NCBI RefSeq assembly: GCF_001494635.1 | Contig: NZ_LOJF01000010.1 | Span: 248,001-312,000, forward strand | Reading direction: 5' to 3' | Source of the DNA: Tractidigestivibacter scatoligenes | Lineage (GTDB): Bacteria; Actinomycetota; Coriobacteriia; Coriobacteriales; Atopobiaceae | DNA: 64,000 nt | In this document: one piece after another, positions 8,609 to 17,326 of the stretch | How positions within the stretch are numbered: the stretch's first letter is position 1 | Layout of the letters: every line of letters starts with the position of its first letter | Notes under the pieces: model-generated | Databases searched by the model: none | What the model was told of the DNA's origin: nothing | What the model saw: only the letters and a program-made list of their open reading frames with translations | Translations under genes and position numbers: made by a program

Positions 8609-8710
8609 GTATGCTCGGCGGCCCAACATGTGTTGGAACTACGTATGCTCGGCGGCCCAACATGTGTTGGAACTACGTATGCTCGGCGGCCCAACATGTG
8701 TTGGAACTAC
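8609..8710. repeat. Three perfect 34-bp tandem repeats beside element A2
   Basis: Units at 8609-8642, 8643-8676 and 8677-8710 are identical. Each contains the short palindrome CCAACATGTGTTGG and ends GGAACTAC, which overlaps the first bases of palindromic element A2. The unit length equals that of the unrelated array at 6865, which also abuts an A element. Confidence 0.85.
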
Positions 8711-8778
8711 GCACGGTAGAGGTTGAGGATGACAAAAGCCCAGCAATCCACAAACCTGAATCGCGACCGTGCGTAGTT
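8705..8778. repeat. Terminal-inverted-repeat element family A, copy 2 (inverted)
   Basis: AACTACGCACGG (8705-8716) and CCGTGCGTAGTT (8767-8778) are perfect 12-bp inverted ends. The 38 bases at 8731-8768 match the reverse complement of 6970-7007 with one difference. Relative to copy A1 it is inverted, so the two copies bracket the gene at 7238-8404. Confidence 0.75.
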
Positions 8779-8885
8779 CGGGAGAGCCGGGAGGAGCTCG
8801 GGAGGTGGGGGAGCCGGGAGGGGCTCGGGAGGAGCTCGGGGGAGCCGGGAGGGGCTCGGGAGAGCCGGGAAGGGAGCCGGAAGTA
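8779..8885. repeat. Purine-rich GGAGCCGGGAGGGGCTCGGG repeat tract
   Basis: About 105 bases built from imperfect GGAGCCGGGAGG and GGCTCGGGAGGAG units with almost no pyrimidine runs. It starts directly after element A2. The strand could form G-rich secondary structure. No coding sense is evident. Confidence 0.6.
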
Positions 8886-8975
8886 AGGATTCCGCCGCCC
8901 GGAGTGCGTTTCTGACCCCTTGCAACTCGGGGTAGAATGTCGCCGTGCAAAAAGCAGGCGAGGAGGTGTGGAAGC

Positions 8976-9209
8976 GTGAGCGAGAACCCCAAGGACCAGA
9001 GTCCGGACGAGCAGCCTAGGCGCTCCATTCTCGTCACGCTTCTCATTGCCGCGGCAATCGCGCTGCTCGCGGGGTTTCTCGCCTGGGGCGTTCCCGTGAT
9101 GCTAAAGGCCGGCGCGCGCGAAGACGCGCAGGACACCTTCGCAATCTTGGACGCCGAGCCCCAGGACCCCGGCCAGCAAGCCCCCGCGCCAGCTTCTCTC
9201 GCTGAATGA
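8976..9209 (+). CDS. Small single-pass membrane protein
   Basis: This 77-residue protein is not recognised. I place the start at GTG 8976 because AGGAGG (8961-8966) lies nine bases upstream. A longer version from ATG 8937 lacks such a site. Residues about 16-42 (SILVTLLIAAAIALLAGFLAW) form one membrane helix after a charged N-terminus, and the tail is acidic and proline/alanine-rich. Its TGA stop lies at the left edge of a palindromic hairpin (family D). It precedes uppP on the same strand. Confidence 0.6.
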   Translation: MSENPKDQSPDEQPRRSILVTLLIAAAIALLAGFLAWGVPVMLKAGAREDAQDTFAILDAEPQDPGQQAPAPASLAE

Positions 9210-9234
9210 GACAAAGGGAAACTCCCTTTGTCTC
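9208..9234. repeat. Family D hairpin, copy 1
   Basis: A 12-bp perfect stem, GAGACAAAGGGA and TCCCTTTGTCTC with a 3-base loop. It contains the last two bases of the preceding stop codon. The same palindrome occurs at 17127-17155 after tyrS. No T-run follows, so factor-independent termination is not assured. Confidence 0.7.
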
Positions 9235-9360
9235 GCATAGTTTTTCGCTGAATGCGCCGTGCCTGCGGCCCGTGCGCCGCGCTGCCCCTTCATCATTGAC
9301 CCAAACGCAACAAATGCAAGCACCCGCGCCCGTCGCCGGACGGCGCAAGGAGGGGGAAAC

Positions 9361-10326
9361 GTGGATCTTCTCGAGCTTCTCAAGGCTGCAATCTATGGCG
9401 TGGTCGAGGGCATCACCGAGTGGCTGCCCATCTCGTCGACGGGGCACATGCTCCTTCTCGAGCAGTTCATGCCTCTCAGCGTCTCGAAGGACTTCTGGGA
9501 CATGTTCCTCGTGGTGATCCAGCTTGGCGCCATCATTGCCGTGCTTGTTGCCTTCTTCCACGAGCTCAACCCCTTCTCGCGCTCCAAGTCCGCCGACGAG
9601 CGCCGCTCCACTTGGACGCTCTGGGGCAAGACCATCGTCGCCTGCATCCCCGCCGCGGTGGTTGGCCTGCCGCTTGACAACTGGATCGAGGACCACCTGG
9701 GCACACCCTTCGTGATTGCCGCCGCCCTTATCGTCTACGGCATTGTCTTCATCGTGATCGAGACCGTCCGCGAGCGCCGCGCGCAGCGCCTGATGGCCGC
9801 CCCCGCCCCCACCGCAGCTCAGGCGTCCGGCCCCTATCGCCCGCGTCACCTTGCCGCAGCCACACCACAGCCCCAGCAGGAGCTCACGATCTCGCAGGTG
9901 GCAGACGCCGACGCACGCATCCAGGACATCGACGACCTCGACTGGAAGACCGCCCTGGGCATCGGTCTCTTCCAGGTGCTCTCCATCGTGCCGGGCACCT
10001 CGCGCTCCGGCTCCACCATCATCGGCGGCCTCATCCTGGGCTGCTCGCGCACCGTTGTGGCGCAGTTCACGTTCTACCTGGCCATCCCCGTCATGGTTGG
10101 CGCCTCGGGTCTTCGCCTGGTGAAGTACTTCCTCAAGGGCAACACGTTTTCCGGCACCGAGGCGGCAATCCTTCTCACCGGCTGCGCCGTAGCCTTCCTG
10201 GTCTCGCTTGCTGCCATCCGCTTCCTCATGGGCTTTGTGAAGAAGCACGACTTCAAGCCCTTCGGCTGGTACCGCATTGTGCTGGGCGTTGCAGTTATCG
10301 CCTACTTTGCGCTGGTGGCGGCCTAG
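9361..10326 (+). CDS. uppP: Undecaprenyl-diphosphatase UppP (BacA)
   Basis: The enzyme dephosphorylates undecaprenyl diphosphate so that the lipid carrier can be reused for peptidoglycan and capsule synthesis. The first signature is [18 protein letters not shown] (about 12-29) and the second is [14 protein letters not shown] (about 210-223); between them they hold the catalytic Glu, Ser and Arg residues. GTG 9361 is preceded by AAGGAGGGGG, which fixes the start and gives 321 residues. A polar Pro/Ala/Gln-rich insertion of about 45 residues (roughly 143-188) between helices is longer than usual for the family. It may be a cytoplasmic or external loop. Confidence 0.93.
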   Translation: MDLLELLKAAIYGVVEGITEWLPISSTGHMLLLEQFMPLSVSKDFWDMFLVVIQLGAIIAVLVAFFHELNPFSRSKSADERRSTWTLWGKTIVACIPAAVVGLPLDNWIEDHLGTPFVIAAALIVYGIVFIVIETVRERRAQRLMAAPAPTAAQASGPYRPRHLAAATPQPQQELTISQVADADARIQDIDDLDWKTALGIGLFQVLSIVPGTSRSGSTIIGGLILGCSRTVVAQFTFYLAIPVMVGASGLRLVKYFLKGNTFSGTEAAILLTGCAVAFLVSLAAIRFLMGFVKKHDFKPFGWYRIVLGVAVIAYFALVAA

Positions 10327-10386
10327 GCGCAGGCGCTGCAACCGCCGGCAGGCGAGAAGAAAACACAGCCGAGAGGAGCACGTATC

Positions 10387-11307
10387 ATGCTCAAGGAGCG
10401 CGAGGGTTACATTCCCTTTGCGGGATACCAGACCTACTACCGGGTGGCGGGAGAGTGCCAGCTGGGCAGGCTGCCCCTTCTCGTCCTGCATGGCGGCCCG
10501 GGTGCCGCCCACTACTACCTGCAGTCCCTTGACGGCATAGCCGAGAAGTACGGTCGCGCCGTCATCTACTATGACCAGATCTCCTGCGGCCGATCCAAGA
10601 CGCCTCCCATGCCGGAGCGCTGGGGCTGCTCGCTCTTCCTTGACGAGCTTGCCTGCGTGCGCGCCTTCTTGGCCGCAACGTTTGGCTGGGACTGCCTGCA
10701 CATCCTGGGCCAGAGCTGGGGCGGCATGCTTGCCATGATGTACGCCATCGGAAAGCCCTGGCACGAGCACGGCCACGAGGGCCTGGCCTCGATGGTGGTG
10801 GCAAGCTCGCCCGCAAGCATGGACCTGTGGCTCCACGAGGCCATACGCCTTCGCCACTACCTGCCGCGCGAGATGGACGAGGCCCTCGCGCAGGCCGACG
10901 TCGACGGCGACTACGGCCGTCCCGAGGTGCGTGCGGCGACGGCCGAGTACTACCGCCGCCACGTCTCAAAGGTGCCGGAGGATGAGAGGCCCGCGAACCT
11001 CCACAGCCCCGAGCCAGACCCGGTGGGCGACGAGTGCTATCACTTCATGCAGGGCATGAGCGAGTTTGTGGTCACGGGCGCACTCTCGCACTGGAGCGTG
11101 GTTGACCAGCTGCCCACGATCGACGTCCCCACGCTCGTGACCTCCGGCGCGGCAGATGAGTGCACGCCGCTTGTGGCCAAGCAGGTGGCAGACGGCATCC
11201 CTGGCGCCCGTTGGGAGCTCTTCCCCGACGGCACGCACTGGGTGCACGGCGAGCAGCCCGAGCGCTACAACGCCTTGGTTGAGCGCTTCCTCGAGGAGCA
11301 CGAGTAG
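10387..11307 (+). CDS. Proline iminopeptidase-type alpha/beta hydrolase
   Basis: The 306-residue protein is an S33-family hydrolase. The oxyanion HGGPG motif lies at about 37-41, the nucleophile elbow GQSWGG at about 113-118, the acid in SGAADECTP and the catalytic His in GTHWVHGE near the C-terminus. Members release N-terminal proline or other hydrophobic residues from peptides, or hydrolyse amino acid amides. ATG 10387 has GAGAGGAGCACGT upstream. There is no signal peptide, so it is likely cytosolic. It follows uppP by 60 bases and may share its transcript. Confidence 0.85.
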   Translation: MLKEREGYIPFAGYQTYYRVAGECQLGRLPLLVLHGGPGAAHYYLQSLDGIAEKYGRAVIYYDQISCGRSKTPPMPERWGCSLFLDELACVRAFLAATFGWDCLHILGQSWGGMLAMMYAIGKPWHEHGHEGLASMVVASSPASMDLWLHEAIRLRHYLPREMDEALAQADVDGDYGRPEVRAATAEYYRRHVSKVPEDERPANLHSPEPDPVGDECYHFMQGMSEFVVTGALSHWSVVDQLPTIDVPTLVTSGAADECTPLVAKQVADGIPGARWELFPDGTHWVHGEQPERYNALVERFLEEHE

Positions 11308-11336
11308 CGCGAGCAGCCGCGGCCTCCGCGCGGGTC

Positions 11337-11376
11337 GCCGCCCGTTGCCCGCCGCCCGTTGCCGCCGCCCGTTGCC
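11337..11376. repeat. Short tandem repeat GCCGCCCGTTGCC x3
   Basis: Three 13-bp copies lie at 11337-11349, 11351-11363 and 11364-11376 in the gap between two convergent genes. No function is evident. Confidence 0.75.
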
Positions 11377-11393
11377 CCCACCCGGCGTCCCAG

Positions 11394-12497
11394 CTACGAC
11401 GCCATCTTTGTGAGCGCGTAGAACTTGCCCGTGGATGAGCTGGCAAGTGTGTCGGCGTCCCAGGTCTTTGCCGTCACACTGCTCGACGTGGGGTCGTGCA
11501 CGGTGTAGGTGCCGTCGGAGCCCTGCTCAACAATCAAGATCCAGTGCTCGTACGAAGTGAGGCTGTCTGCCCTGACCTCCATGGCAAGCACCGTCCCAGA
11601 CGTAAGCACCGTCGAGATGTTGTCCGCCGAGGTGTCGTAGGTGTGATAGACCACGCCCAGCGAGTTGGCCTCGGTGGTGAAGAAATCGCCGCTCATACCG
11701 GAGTCACCGGTGGCCAGGCCGTCCTTCTCGGCCAGCGCGGCAATGGTCGCGGGCGTGTTGTCGGTCGAGCCGGTGAGGCCAATCGTCGCCATGGCCATAA
11801 CCGTGGGGCCAGAACCCGTCACTGCAAGCGCGCTGCCGGCGTAGTCCACGGCACCCCAGCGGGAATCCCAGTCGAAGAGCTGCGGATAGCTGCCAGCCGA
11901 TGCCTCCTCGCCATAGGCCTGCGCCGTCTTGTTGGACTCCAGGTAGCCGGCGACAAGCGAGACGGCGTCCGGCTCGTTGAGCGCCAGCTCAACCAGACGC
12001 TCGTCCGGGTACTGGTCCGCATTGCTCGCAATCTGGGCGATCTGGTCGTCCTGGTCAAGCCGGGCAGTAAGCTCCTGCGAGAGGCTATCCGAGATGCCCG
12101 TAGCCACGCGGGGCTTCTCGACTGCGGCCTCTTCTTGCTGCTGAGCGGCATTGTTTGCGACGCAGCTGGACACCGCAAAGATGAGAAGCACAATAGCGAG
12201 AATGGCTAGAACCAGCGCAAGCACCATGCGGGCGTCAAAGCCGCCAATGCGCCGGCGGCGCCCCGCGTTGCCAAAGTCGATGCTGCGGCTGCGCAGCTCG
12301 TAGCCGTGCTGCCTGTTGCCACGCGACCCAGAGTTGAGGGGGCGCTGCTGGCGCGGCCGCCCGGCCCCGCTCATCCCACGCCCATTGCGCGAGCTGTTGC
12401 CCCTGCGTGACGGTCCCTCTCCGCTATATGGGCGCGAGCTGCGAGAACGCCCCGCGTCTCGCTGGGGCCTCTGGGACCTGCCGTCGGAGTACTCCAT
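11394..12497 (-). CDS. Membrane-anchored C39-like protein lacking the catalytic Cys
   Basis: The 367-residue protein starts at ATG 12497 after AAGGAGGGGGTC. An Arg/Ser/Gly-rich cytoplasmic N-terminus of about 90 residues precedes one membrane helix (MVLALVLAILAIVLLIFAV). The external C-terminal domain follows the Peptidase_C39_2 pattern: DSRWGAV...GSGPTVMAMATIGLTG, then SYEHWILIV and VHDP. His318 and Asp335 are in place, but the usual GCGPT motif reads GSGPT, with Ser229 in the Cys position. It is therefore probably not a thiol protease and may bind peptide or cell wall. The gene is convergent with the hydrolase and divergent from argR. Confidence 0.75.
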   Translation of the reverse strand: MEYSDGRSQRPQRDAGRSRSSRPYSGEGPSRRGNSSRNGRGMSGAGRPRQQRPLNSGSRGNRQHGYELRSRSIDFGNAGRRRRIGGFDARMVLALVLAILAIVLLIFAVSSCVANNAAQQQEEAAVEKPRVATGISDSLSQELTARLDQDDQIAQIASNADQYPDERLVELALNEPDAVSLVAGYLESNKTAQAYGEEASAGSYPQLFDWDSRWGAVDYAGSALAVTGSGPTVMAMATIGLTGSTDNTPATIAALAEKDGLATGDSGMSGDFFTTEANSLGVVYHTYDTSADNISTVLTSGTVLAMEVRADSLTSYEHWILIVEQGSDGTYTVHDPTSSSVTAKTWDADTLASSSTGKFYALTKMAS

Positions 12498-12802
12498 GAC
12501 CCCCTCCTTGCGTGGCGCGCGGGCTTGCGGCACGTGGTCGTGCTCAAGGTCGATGCAGCTTTGCGAATGGACGACATCTTGGGCCGGCCATTCGGAATGC
12601 CACCTCACATGTCATGTATGCACTATAAGACAGCGTTGCGTTTGCGGCATGCGAGAGTCCCCCGAGTGGTGCCAATGCGATAAAACAAGTACTCAAGCGG
12701 CACGGCGTTGGCCTCTCGCTGAGAAGCGCCTCTCGTATTCTGCAGGTATGGTGCATGTGTGACCCCTGTGTGAACGCGTACATATGAGTCAACTTTGATA
12801 CG

Positions 12803-12808
12803 TATAAT
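12803..12808 (+). promoter_or_regulatory. Probable -10 box of the argR promoter
   Basis: A perfect TATAAT lies 69 bases upstream of the argR GTG, inside a short AT-rich stretch. No good -35 box is seen at 17 bp. The following bases (GTATTCACCATTA) are weakly like half an ARG box, which would suit autoregulation, but the match is poor. Confidence 0.35.
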
Positions 12809-12876
12809 CCGAAACAAGTATTCACCATTACTAGTGGTGGAGCAAAAGGTAGCAGCTGTTAGTTGAGGGGCGTCAC

Positions 12877-13311
12877 GTGGCTAAGCAGAGAAACGACAGA
12901 CAAGAGGCCATAAGGCAGATAATTCGTGAGAAGTCTATTCGCACCCAGCGCGCACTGGTGGAAGAGCTCCAGGAGTTGGGCTTCTCGTGCACGCAGGCAA
13001 CGGTCTCGAGAGACATCACCGAGATGGGCCTGCGCAAGCTCCCCGAGGGCATCTACGTACTCTCCGAAGACCTCCACCTGCAGCGCATGCTCTCCGAGTT
13101 TGTGGTGGACGTGCTCCGGGCCGAGAACCTCGTGGTGATCAAGTGCCAGCCGGGAACTGCCTCGGGCGTGGCCGCTGCCATCGACGGCGCCGCGCTCTCC
13201 CACGCGCTGGGCTCCGTCGCCGGCAACGACACGGTGCTTGTGGTTGCGGTTGACGGCAAGCAGGCCGCCGACCTGCAGGCGCTTGTGAAGAAGCTCGGCA
13301 GCTCCAAGTAG
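12877..13311 (+). CDS. argR: Arginine repressor ArgR
   Basis: The 144-residue protein has an N-terminal winged helix (RQEAIRQIIREKSIRTQRALVEEL and TQATVSRDITEMGLRKL, about 8-60) and a C-terminal arginine-binding hexamerisation domain (PGTASGVAAAIDG, then VAGNDTVLVVAVDG). It senses arginine and controls biosynthesis or catabolism genes. Start is GTG 12877; the region upstream has no strong Shine-Dalgarno, GAGGGG being the nearest. No arginine genes are in this window. Length is slightly below the family norm of about 150. Confidence 0.93.
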   Translation: MAKQRNDRQEAIRQIIREKSIRTQRALVEELQELGFSCTQATVSRDITEMGLRKLPEGIYVLSEDLHLQRMLSEFVVDVLRAENLVVIKCQPGTASGVAAAIDGAALSHALGSVAGNDTVLVVAVDGKQAADLQALVKKLGSSK

Positions 13312-13376
13312 CACCTCTGCCGGCAGCGCCGCCTGGCTGGCGAGAAGGACTGGCGAGAAGAACCATCGTCACAGAG

Positions 13377-13407
13377 AAGGGCCCCGGCGCATCGCCGAGG
13401 CCCCTTT
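13377..13407. terminator. Bidirectional terminator between argR and the PBP gene
   Basis: A GC-rich hairpin (AAGGGCCCCGGCG, loop CAT, CGCCGAGGCCCCTTT) with a one-base bulge lies between the convergent ends of argR and the penicillin-binding protein gene. It has T residues on the + strand side and a matching A-rich flank that gives T residues on the other strand. Confidence 0.7.
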
Positions 13408-13441
13408 CATGTTCTGCGCGGGCGCAGCTCCGCCTTGAGCG

Positions 13442-15691
13442 CTACCGACCCGTAGTTCCGCCGCCAGTATTCTCGCCAGTGCCACCGCCGCCAGTCTCGC
13501 CGGTGCCGCTGGTCCCACCGCCACCGGTTTCGCCGCCAGTGGTGCCGCCGGTGGTGCCGCCGGTGTTGCCGGAGCCGCTACCGGACCCACTGCCAGATCC
13601 GCTGCCGCCAGTGCCGCTGCCCGAGGTGCTTCCGCCGTTGCCGGTCTTGGAGCCCGTGCTCTCGGATGTGGTGGGGTTTGTCGTCGACTGCGAGTCCGTG
13701 GTGGTTGTGGTGGTCTCGCTGACGGTGTTGTACGAGGTCGAGTTGGTGGAGGCTGAGGTGCCCACGAAGGTCCACGAGCTGTTGTCCTTGTAGTCGACCG
13801 TATCGGTTGTGGTGGGGAACTCCTCGCGCGCCACGCCGGCAAGCACCTTGTTCATGAAGTTTGTCCAGATGGGCTGTACGGTGTTCTGTGTTGTGCCTAC
13901 GCCCCCGTTGACGGTGACCGCAACGCGCGCGTCGGGGTAGCCCGACCACACCGCGCAGGTGATCTGGGGTGTGTAGCCGCAGAACCACAGGTCCTCGGCG
14001 TCGTCGGAGGTACCGGTCTTGCCGGCGATGGGCTGGTTGGTGGTGTTATAGTCGGCAACGTAGTAACCGGTGGCGCCGTTGGCGACAACGCCCTCGAGCA
14101 CGTTGGTCACGGCTTCTGCCACAGCCTCGCTCACGGCGCGCGTGGGGTTGTCCTGGTGCTCGTAGACCACGTTGCCGTTGCGGTCCTCGATCTTGGTGAT
14201 GCACACCGCGTCACGGTGCAGGCCGCCGCTGGCAAGCGTGGAGTAGGCGTCGCACATCTCAAGCGGCGAGACACTCACGGCGCCAAGCGTGATGGACAGG
14301 TAGCGCGAGAGCGTGGAGGTAATGCCCATCGAGTAGGCGGTGTCGACGATGGCATCGGCGCCAATGGCTTCCGCCACCTGGGCGTATGCCGTGTTGGACG
14401 AGATGGCCGTTGCGCTTGCCAGAGATCGGTAGCCATATTGGTGGTTGCCGTAGTTCTTGACCGTCCATGTGCTTGTGATCTGCATGGGCGAGCTGCAGTT
14501 GAGGGTGATGTTGGGGTTCATGCCCGCGCTTATCGCCGCGGTGAGGGTGAACGTCTTGAAGCTTGAGCCTGCCTGTCGCGTTGACTGCGTGGCCAGGTTG
14601 AACTGGCTCGAGGAGTAGTCGCGGCCGCCCACCATGGCCTTCACGTAGCCGGTGTCGTTGTCGATGCACACAAGGGCGGCGCTCAGGCGATCGTTGTTGG
14701 CGCTGTCGAGCGTGGTGCTCACGGCCTCCTCGGCGGCCTCCTGGTAGGTGGGGTCGAGGGTGGTGTAGACGCGCAGGCCGCCCTTCAAGATGGTGTCGTT
14801 GTCAAAGTCGCTCTGGAGGAGCGTCTTCACGTAGTCGGTGAAGTAGGGGTACGAGCCGGACGTCTCGTCCTGCAGCGAGCCGGGGTTGAGGGTGAGCTCC
14901 TCGGCCGCGGCCTCGTCGTACTCCTCCTGCGTGATGTCGCCCATCTCAAGCATGTTTCCAAGAACTTTGTTGCGGCGCTCGACGCAGGCGTCCGGGTTCA
15001 CGAAGGGGTCGTAGTAGGAGGGCGAGTTGGGGATGCCCACAAGCGTTGCGGCCTCGGCCAGCGTAAGCTCGCTCGCGTGCTTGTTGAAGTAGGTGACGCT
15101 TGCTGCCTCAATGCCGTAGGCACCCTCACCGTAGTAGATGGTGTTGAGGTACATGTTGAGGATCTGGTCCTTGGAGTAGGTCTTCTCCATCTGGATGGCG
15201 ATGTACGCCTCGCGCACCTTGCGCTTGAGCGTCTGGTCGAACTGCTCGGACGAGAGGACCGTGTTTCTCACCAGCTGCTGGGTGATGGTGGAGGCGCCCT
15301 CGGAGCGGCCGCTGAGCTGGCTCACGATGGCGCGCAGGATGCCCTGGGGGTCAACGCCGTTGTGCTGGTAGAAGCGCTCGTCCTCGACGTCGACGGTGCC
15401 CTTCTTCACGTAGTCCGAGATGTCGTCGAGCGTGACGGAGCGGCGGTTCTGGAGGTAGTACTGGGCTATCTCCGTGCCGTCGGCGGCATAGACAATGGTG
15501 GGCTCGGCCACGAGGTAGGCGTCTGCCGACTCGTAGTCGGGCAGGTCTTGGAGCCACGAGTCCACGACCGAGCCCAGCGACAGGGCGAGCGCCAACGCGA
15601 AGAGCGCTATGAAACCAAAAACGCCGGCAATGCCAAAGCCGACGGCGTGCGTACTGGAGTGCTTGTGAGCCCTGCGGGTTCTGATGCCCAT
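13442..15691 (-). CDS. Bifunctional class A penicillin-binding protein (glycosyltransferase/transpeptidase)
   Basis: The 749-residue enzyme polymerises lipid II and cross-links stem peptides. ATG 15691 follows AAGGAGGTTCC. One membrane helix (about 20-42) precedes a GT51 domain with EDERFYQHNGVD, EGASTITQQLVRN and KVREAYIAIQME. The transpeptidase has the active-site SSFK, an SSN motif and AGKTGTSDDAEDLWFCGY. The last 90 or so residues are a low-complexity Ser/Thr then Gly/Thr-rich tail that probably crosses the wall; its codons create a long artefactual reading frame on the other strand. Which PBP class name applies in this lineage (PBP1A or 1B/2A-like) is not certain. Confidence 0.93.
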   Translation of the reverse strand: MGIRTRRAHKHSSTHAVGFGIAGVFGFIALFALALALSLGSVVDSWLQDLPDYESADAYLVAEPTIVYAADGTEIAQYYLQNRRSVTLDDISDYVKKGTVDVEDERFYQHNGVDPQGILRAIVSQLSGRSEGASTITQQLVRNTVLSSEQFDQTLKRKVREAYIAIQMEKTYSKDQILNMYLNTIYYGEGAYGIEAASVTYFNKHASELTLAEAATLVGIPNSPSYYDPFVNPDACVERRNKVLGNMLEMGDITQEEYDEAAAEELTLNPGSLQDETSGSYPYFTDYVKTLLQSDFDNDTILKGGLRVYTTLDPTYQEAAEEAVSTTLDSANNDRLSAALVCIDNDTGYVKAMVGGRDYSSSQFNLATQSTRQAGSSFKTFTLTAAISAGMNPNITLNCSSPMQITSTWTVKNYGNHQYGYRSLASATAISSNTAYAQVAEAIGADAIVDTAYSMGITSTLSRYLSITLGAVSVSPLEMCDAYSTLASGGLHRDAVCITKIEDRNGNVVYEHQDNPTRAVSEAVAEAVTNVLEGVVANGATGYYVADYNTTNQPIAGKTGTSDDAEDLWFCGYTPQITCAVWSGYPDARVAVTVNGGVGTTQNTVQPIWTNFMNKVLAGVAREEFPTTTDTVDYKDNSSWTFVGTSASTNSTSYNTVSETTTTTTDSQSTTNPTTSESTGSKTGNGGSTSGSGTGGSGSGSGSGSGSGNTGGTTGGTTGGETGGGGTSGTGETGGGGTGENTGGGTTGR

Positions 15692-15899
15692 GGAACCTCC
15701 TTGTGTGGACACAATCGTCCCCATTATAGGGAATGGGCTTTATGGGCTTGTGTCCGTTCTGCGTGGACGCAAGGCGAGAGGTGCTCGCGCACGCCCTGTG
15801 CGGCAGGCGCGTGGCGCCAACCTGCGCTATCCTTGTGCGTGCGCGGTCGCACCAGATGCGGTCCGCGAAGACATACGAACTCACACGGAGGACAGAGCC

Positions 15900-17117
15900 T
15901 TGCTGCCAGTCGAAGAACAGCTGAAGGTCATCACGTCGGGCACCATGCAGATTGTGCCCATGGACGAGCTTCGCAAGAAGCTTGAGCGCGGGGTGCCGCT
16001 CAACATCAAGCTGGGCGTCGATCCCACCAGCCCCGACCTTCACCTTGGACACGCAGTCCCCCTGCGCAAGATGCGCCAGTTCCAGGACCTGGGCCACAAG
16101 GTCACGCTCATCATTGGCAACGGCACCGCCCTTATCGGCGACCCGTCCGGCCGCGACTCCACCCGCCCGCCCCTCACCGAGGAGCAGGTAGAGGCCAACG
16201 CCAAGACCTACGTTGCGCAAGCCATGAAGGTGCTGGACCCCGAGAAGACCACCATCGTCCACAACGGCGACTGGCTTAAGCCCCTTGACCTCTCCAAGAT
16301 GCTCAAGCTCATGAGCCAGTTCAACGTGGCGCGCATCCTCGAGCGCGAGGACTTCCACAACCGCTACACCAACGGCCAGTCCATTGCCCTGCACGAGTTC
16401 ATCTACCCCGTCCTTCAGGCCTACGACTCCGTTGTGGTGAAGGCGGACGTCGAGATGGGCGGCAACGACCAGATCTTCAACCTCCTTGCCGGCCGCGACC
16501 TCATGCGCGCCATGGGCATGGAGCCGCAGGTGGCGCTCACCGTGCCGCTGCTCGTGGGCACCGACGGCGTGAAGAAGATGTCCAAGTCCTACAAGAACTA
16601 TGTTGGCCTCACGGATCCCGCGGATGACATGTACGGCAAGATCATGTCCATCACCGACGAGCTGGTGCCGCTCTACTTCCGCCTGTGCTCCACGCTTTCC
16701 GTGGACGAGATTGACGCCATCGATGCCCAGTTCAAGGACGGTACTGCCGACCCGTACGCCCTCAAGCGCGAGCTTGCCCGCAACATCTGCGACCTCTACC
16801 ACGGCGCGGGCGCGGGCGATGCCGCCCAGGCGGCCTTCGACGCCACGTTCAAGAAGGGCGAGGTCCCCGAGGACATCGCGGAGTTCCCGCTTTCCACGGT
16901 CCAGGTGAACGACGAGGGTAAGGTCTACCTGGCCAAGCTCCTGGTGGATGTGAAGATTGCCAGCGGCACGGGCGAGGCGCGCCGCCTCATCGACGGCGGC
17001 GGCGTCAAGATCGACGGCAAGGCCGTGGCGCCCAAGTGCTACAACGTTGACCCCGCACTCTTCTCGGCAGGCACCGTGCTGCAGAGCGGCAAGAAGCGCT
17101 GGGCTAAGCTGGTGTAG
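15900..17117 (+). CDS. tyrS: Tyrosyl-tRNA synthetase
   Basis: The 405-residue class I enzyme charges tRNA-Tyr. The HIGH-like motif is HLGHA (48-52) and the KMSKS motif is at about 226-230 (VKKMSKSYKN). YDSVVVKADVEMGGNDQ recognises substrate. The C-terminal 60 residues form an S4 RNA-binding domain (SGTGEARRLIDGGGVKIDG). I choose TTG at 15900 as start because GGAGGA lies about eight bases upstream; the longer open frame runs back into the divergent PBP gene. It belongs to the TyrRS subfamily with HLGHAVPLRK. No T-box structure was identified in the 200-base leader. Confidence 0.95.
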   Translation: MLPVEEQLKVITSGTMQIVPMDELRKKLERGVPLNIKLGVDPTSPDLHLGHAVPLRKMRQFQDLGHKVTLIIGNGTALIGDPSGRDSTRPPLTEEQVEANAKTYVAQAMKVLDPEKTTIVHNGDWLKPLDLSKMLKLMSQFNVARILEREDFHNRYTNGQSIALHEFIYPVLQAYDSVVVKADVEMGGNDQIFNLLAGRDLMRAMGMEPQVALTVPLLVGTDGVKKMSKSYKNYVGLTDPADDMYGKIMSITDELVPLYFRLCSTLSVDEIDAIDAQFKDGTADPYALKRELARNICDLYHGAGAGDAAQAAFDATFKKGEVPEDIAEFPLSTVQVNDEGKVYLAKLLVDVKIASGTGEARRLIDGGGVKIDGKAVAPKCYNVDPALFSAGTVLQSGKKRWAKLV

Positions 17118-17126
17118 GGGGCTGCG

Positions 17127-17155
17127 TGAGACAAAGGGACAGTCCCTTTGTCTCA
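17127..17155. repeat. Family D hairpin, copy 2
   Basis: A perfect 13-bp palindrome, TGAGACAAAGGGA and TCCCTTTGTCTCA with a 3-base loop, starts ten bases after the tyrS stop. It is nearly identical to the hairpin at 9208-9234. It may act as a transcript end, but lacks a T-tract. Confidence 0.75.
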
Positions 17156-17326
17156 GGGGCGGCCGTCCCGCGCGGGTGGCGGGTTGTCGCTGCGTGGTCT
17201 TTTCGCACGTATGATGCGTCTGGCCTTGCCAGGCGCCCAATAGTTTCAGAATGGTTCATCCGTGGCCCGCGCACGTGTGGCGGGCTGCGGATGAACTTTT
17301 GTTGGCGAGACACTCAAGAGGTCTTC

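Noticed and set aside
8609-8710. CRISPR array
   Set aside because: Three identical 34-bp units are contiguous with no spacers, and no cas gene is in the window.
9043-10962. Very long minus-strand open frame (639 codons) over uppP and the hydrolase
   Set aside because: It is the mirror of well-supported genes on the + strand. High third-position G+C keeps stop codons rare. The translation is low-complexity His/Arg-rich with no domain.
15351-17240. Minus-strand open frame of 629 codons over tyrS
   Set aside because: It covers tyrS and part of the PBP gene in the wrong frame, and has no ribosome site or domain.
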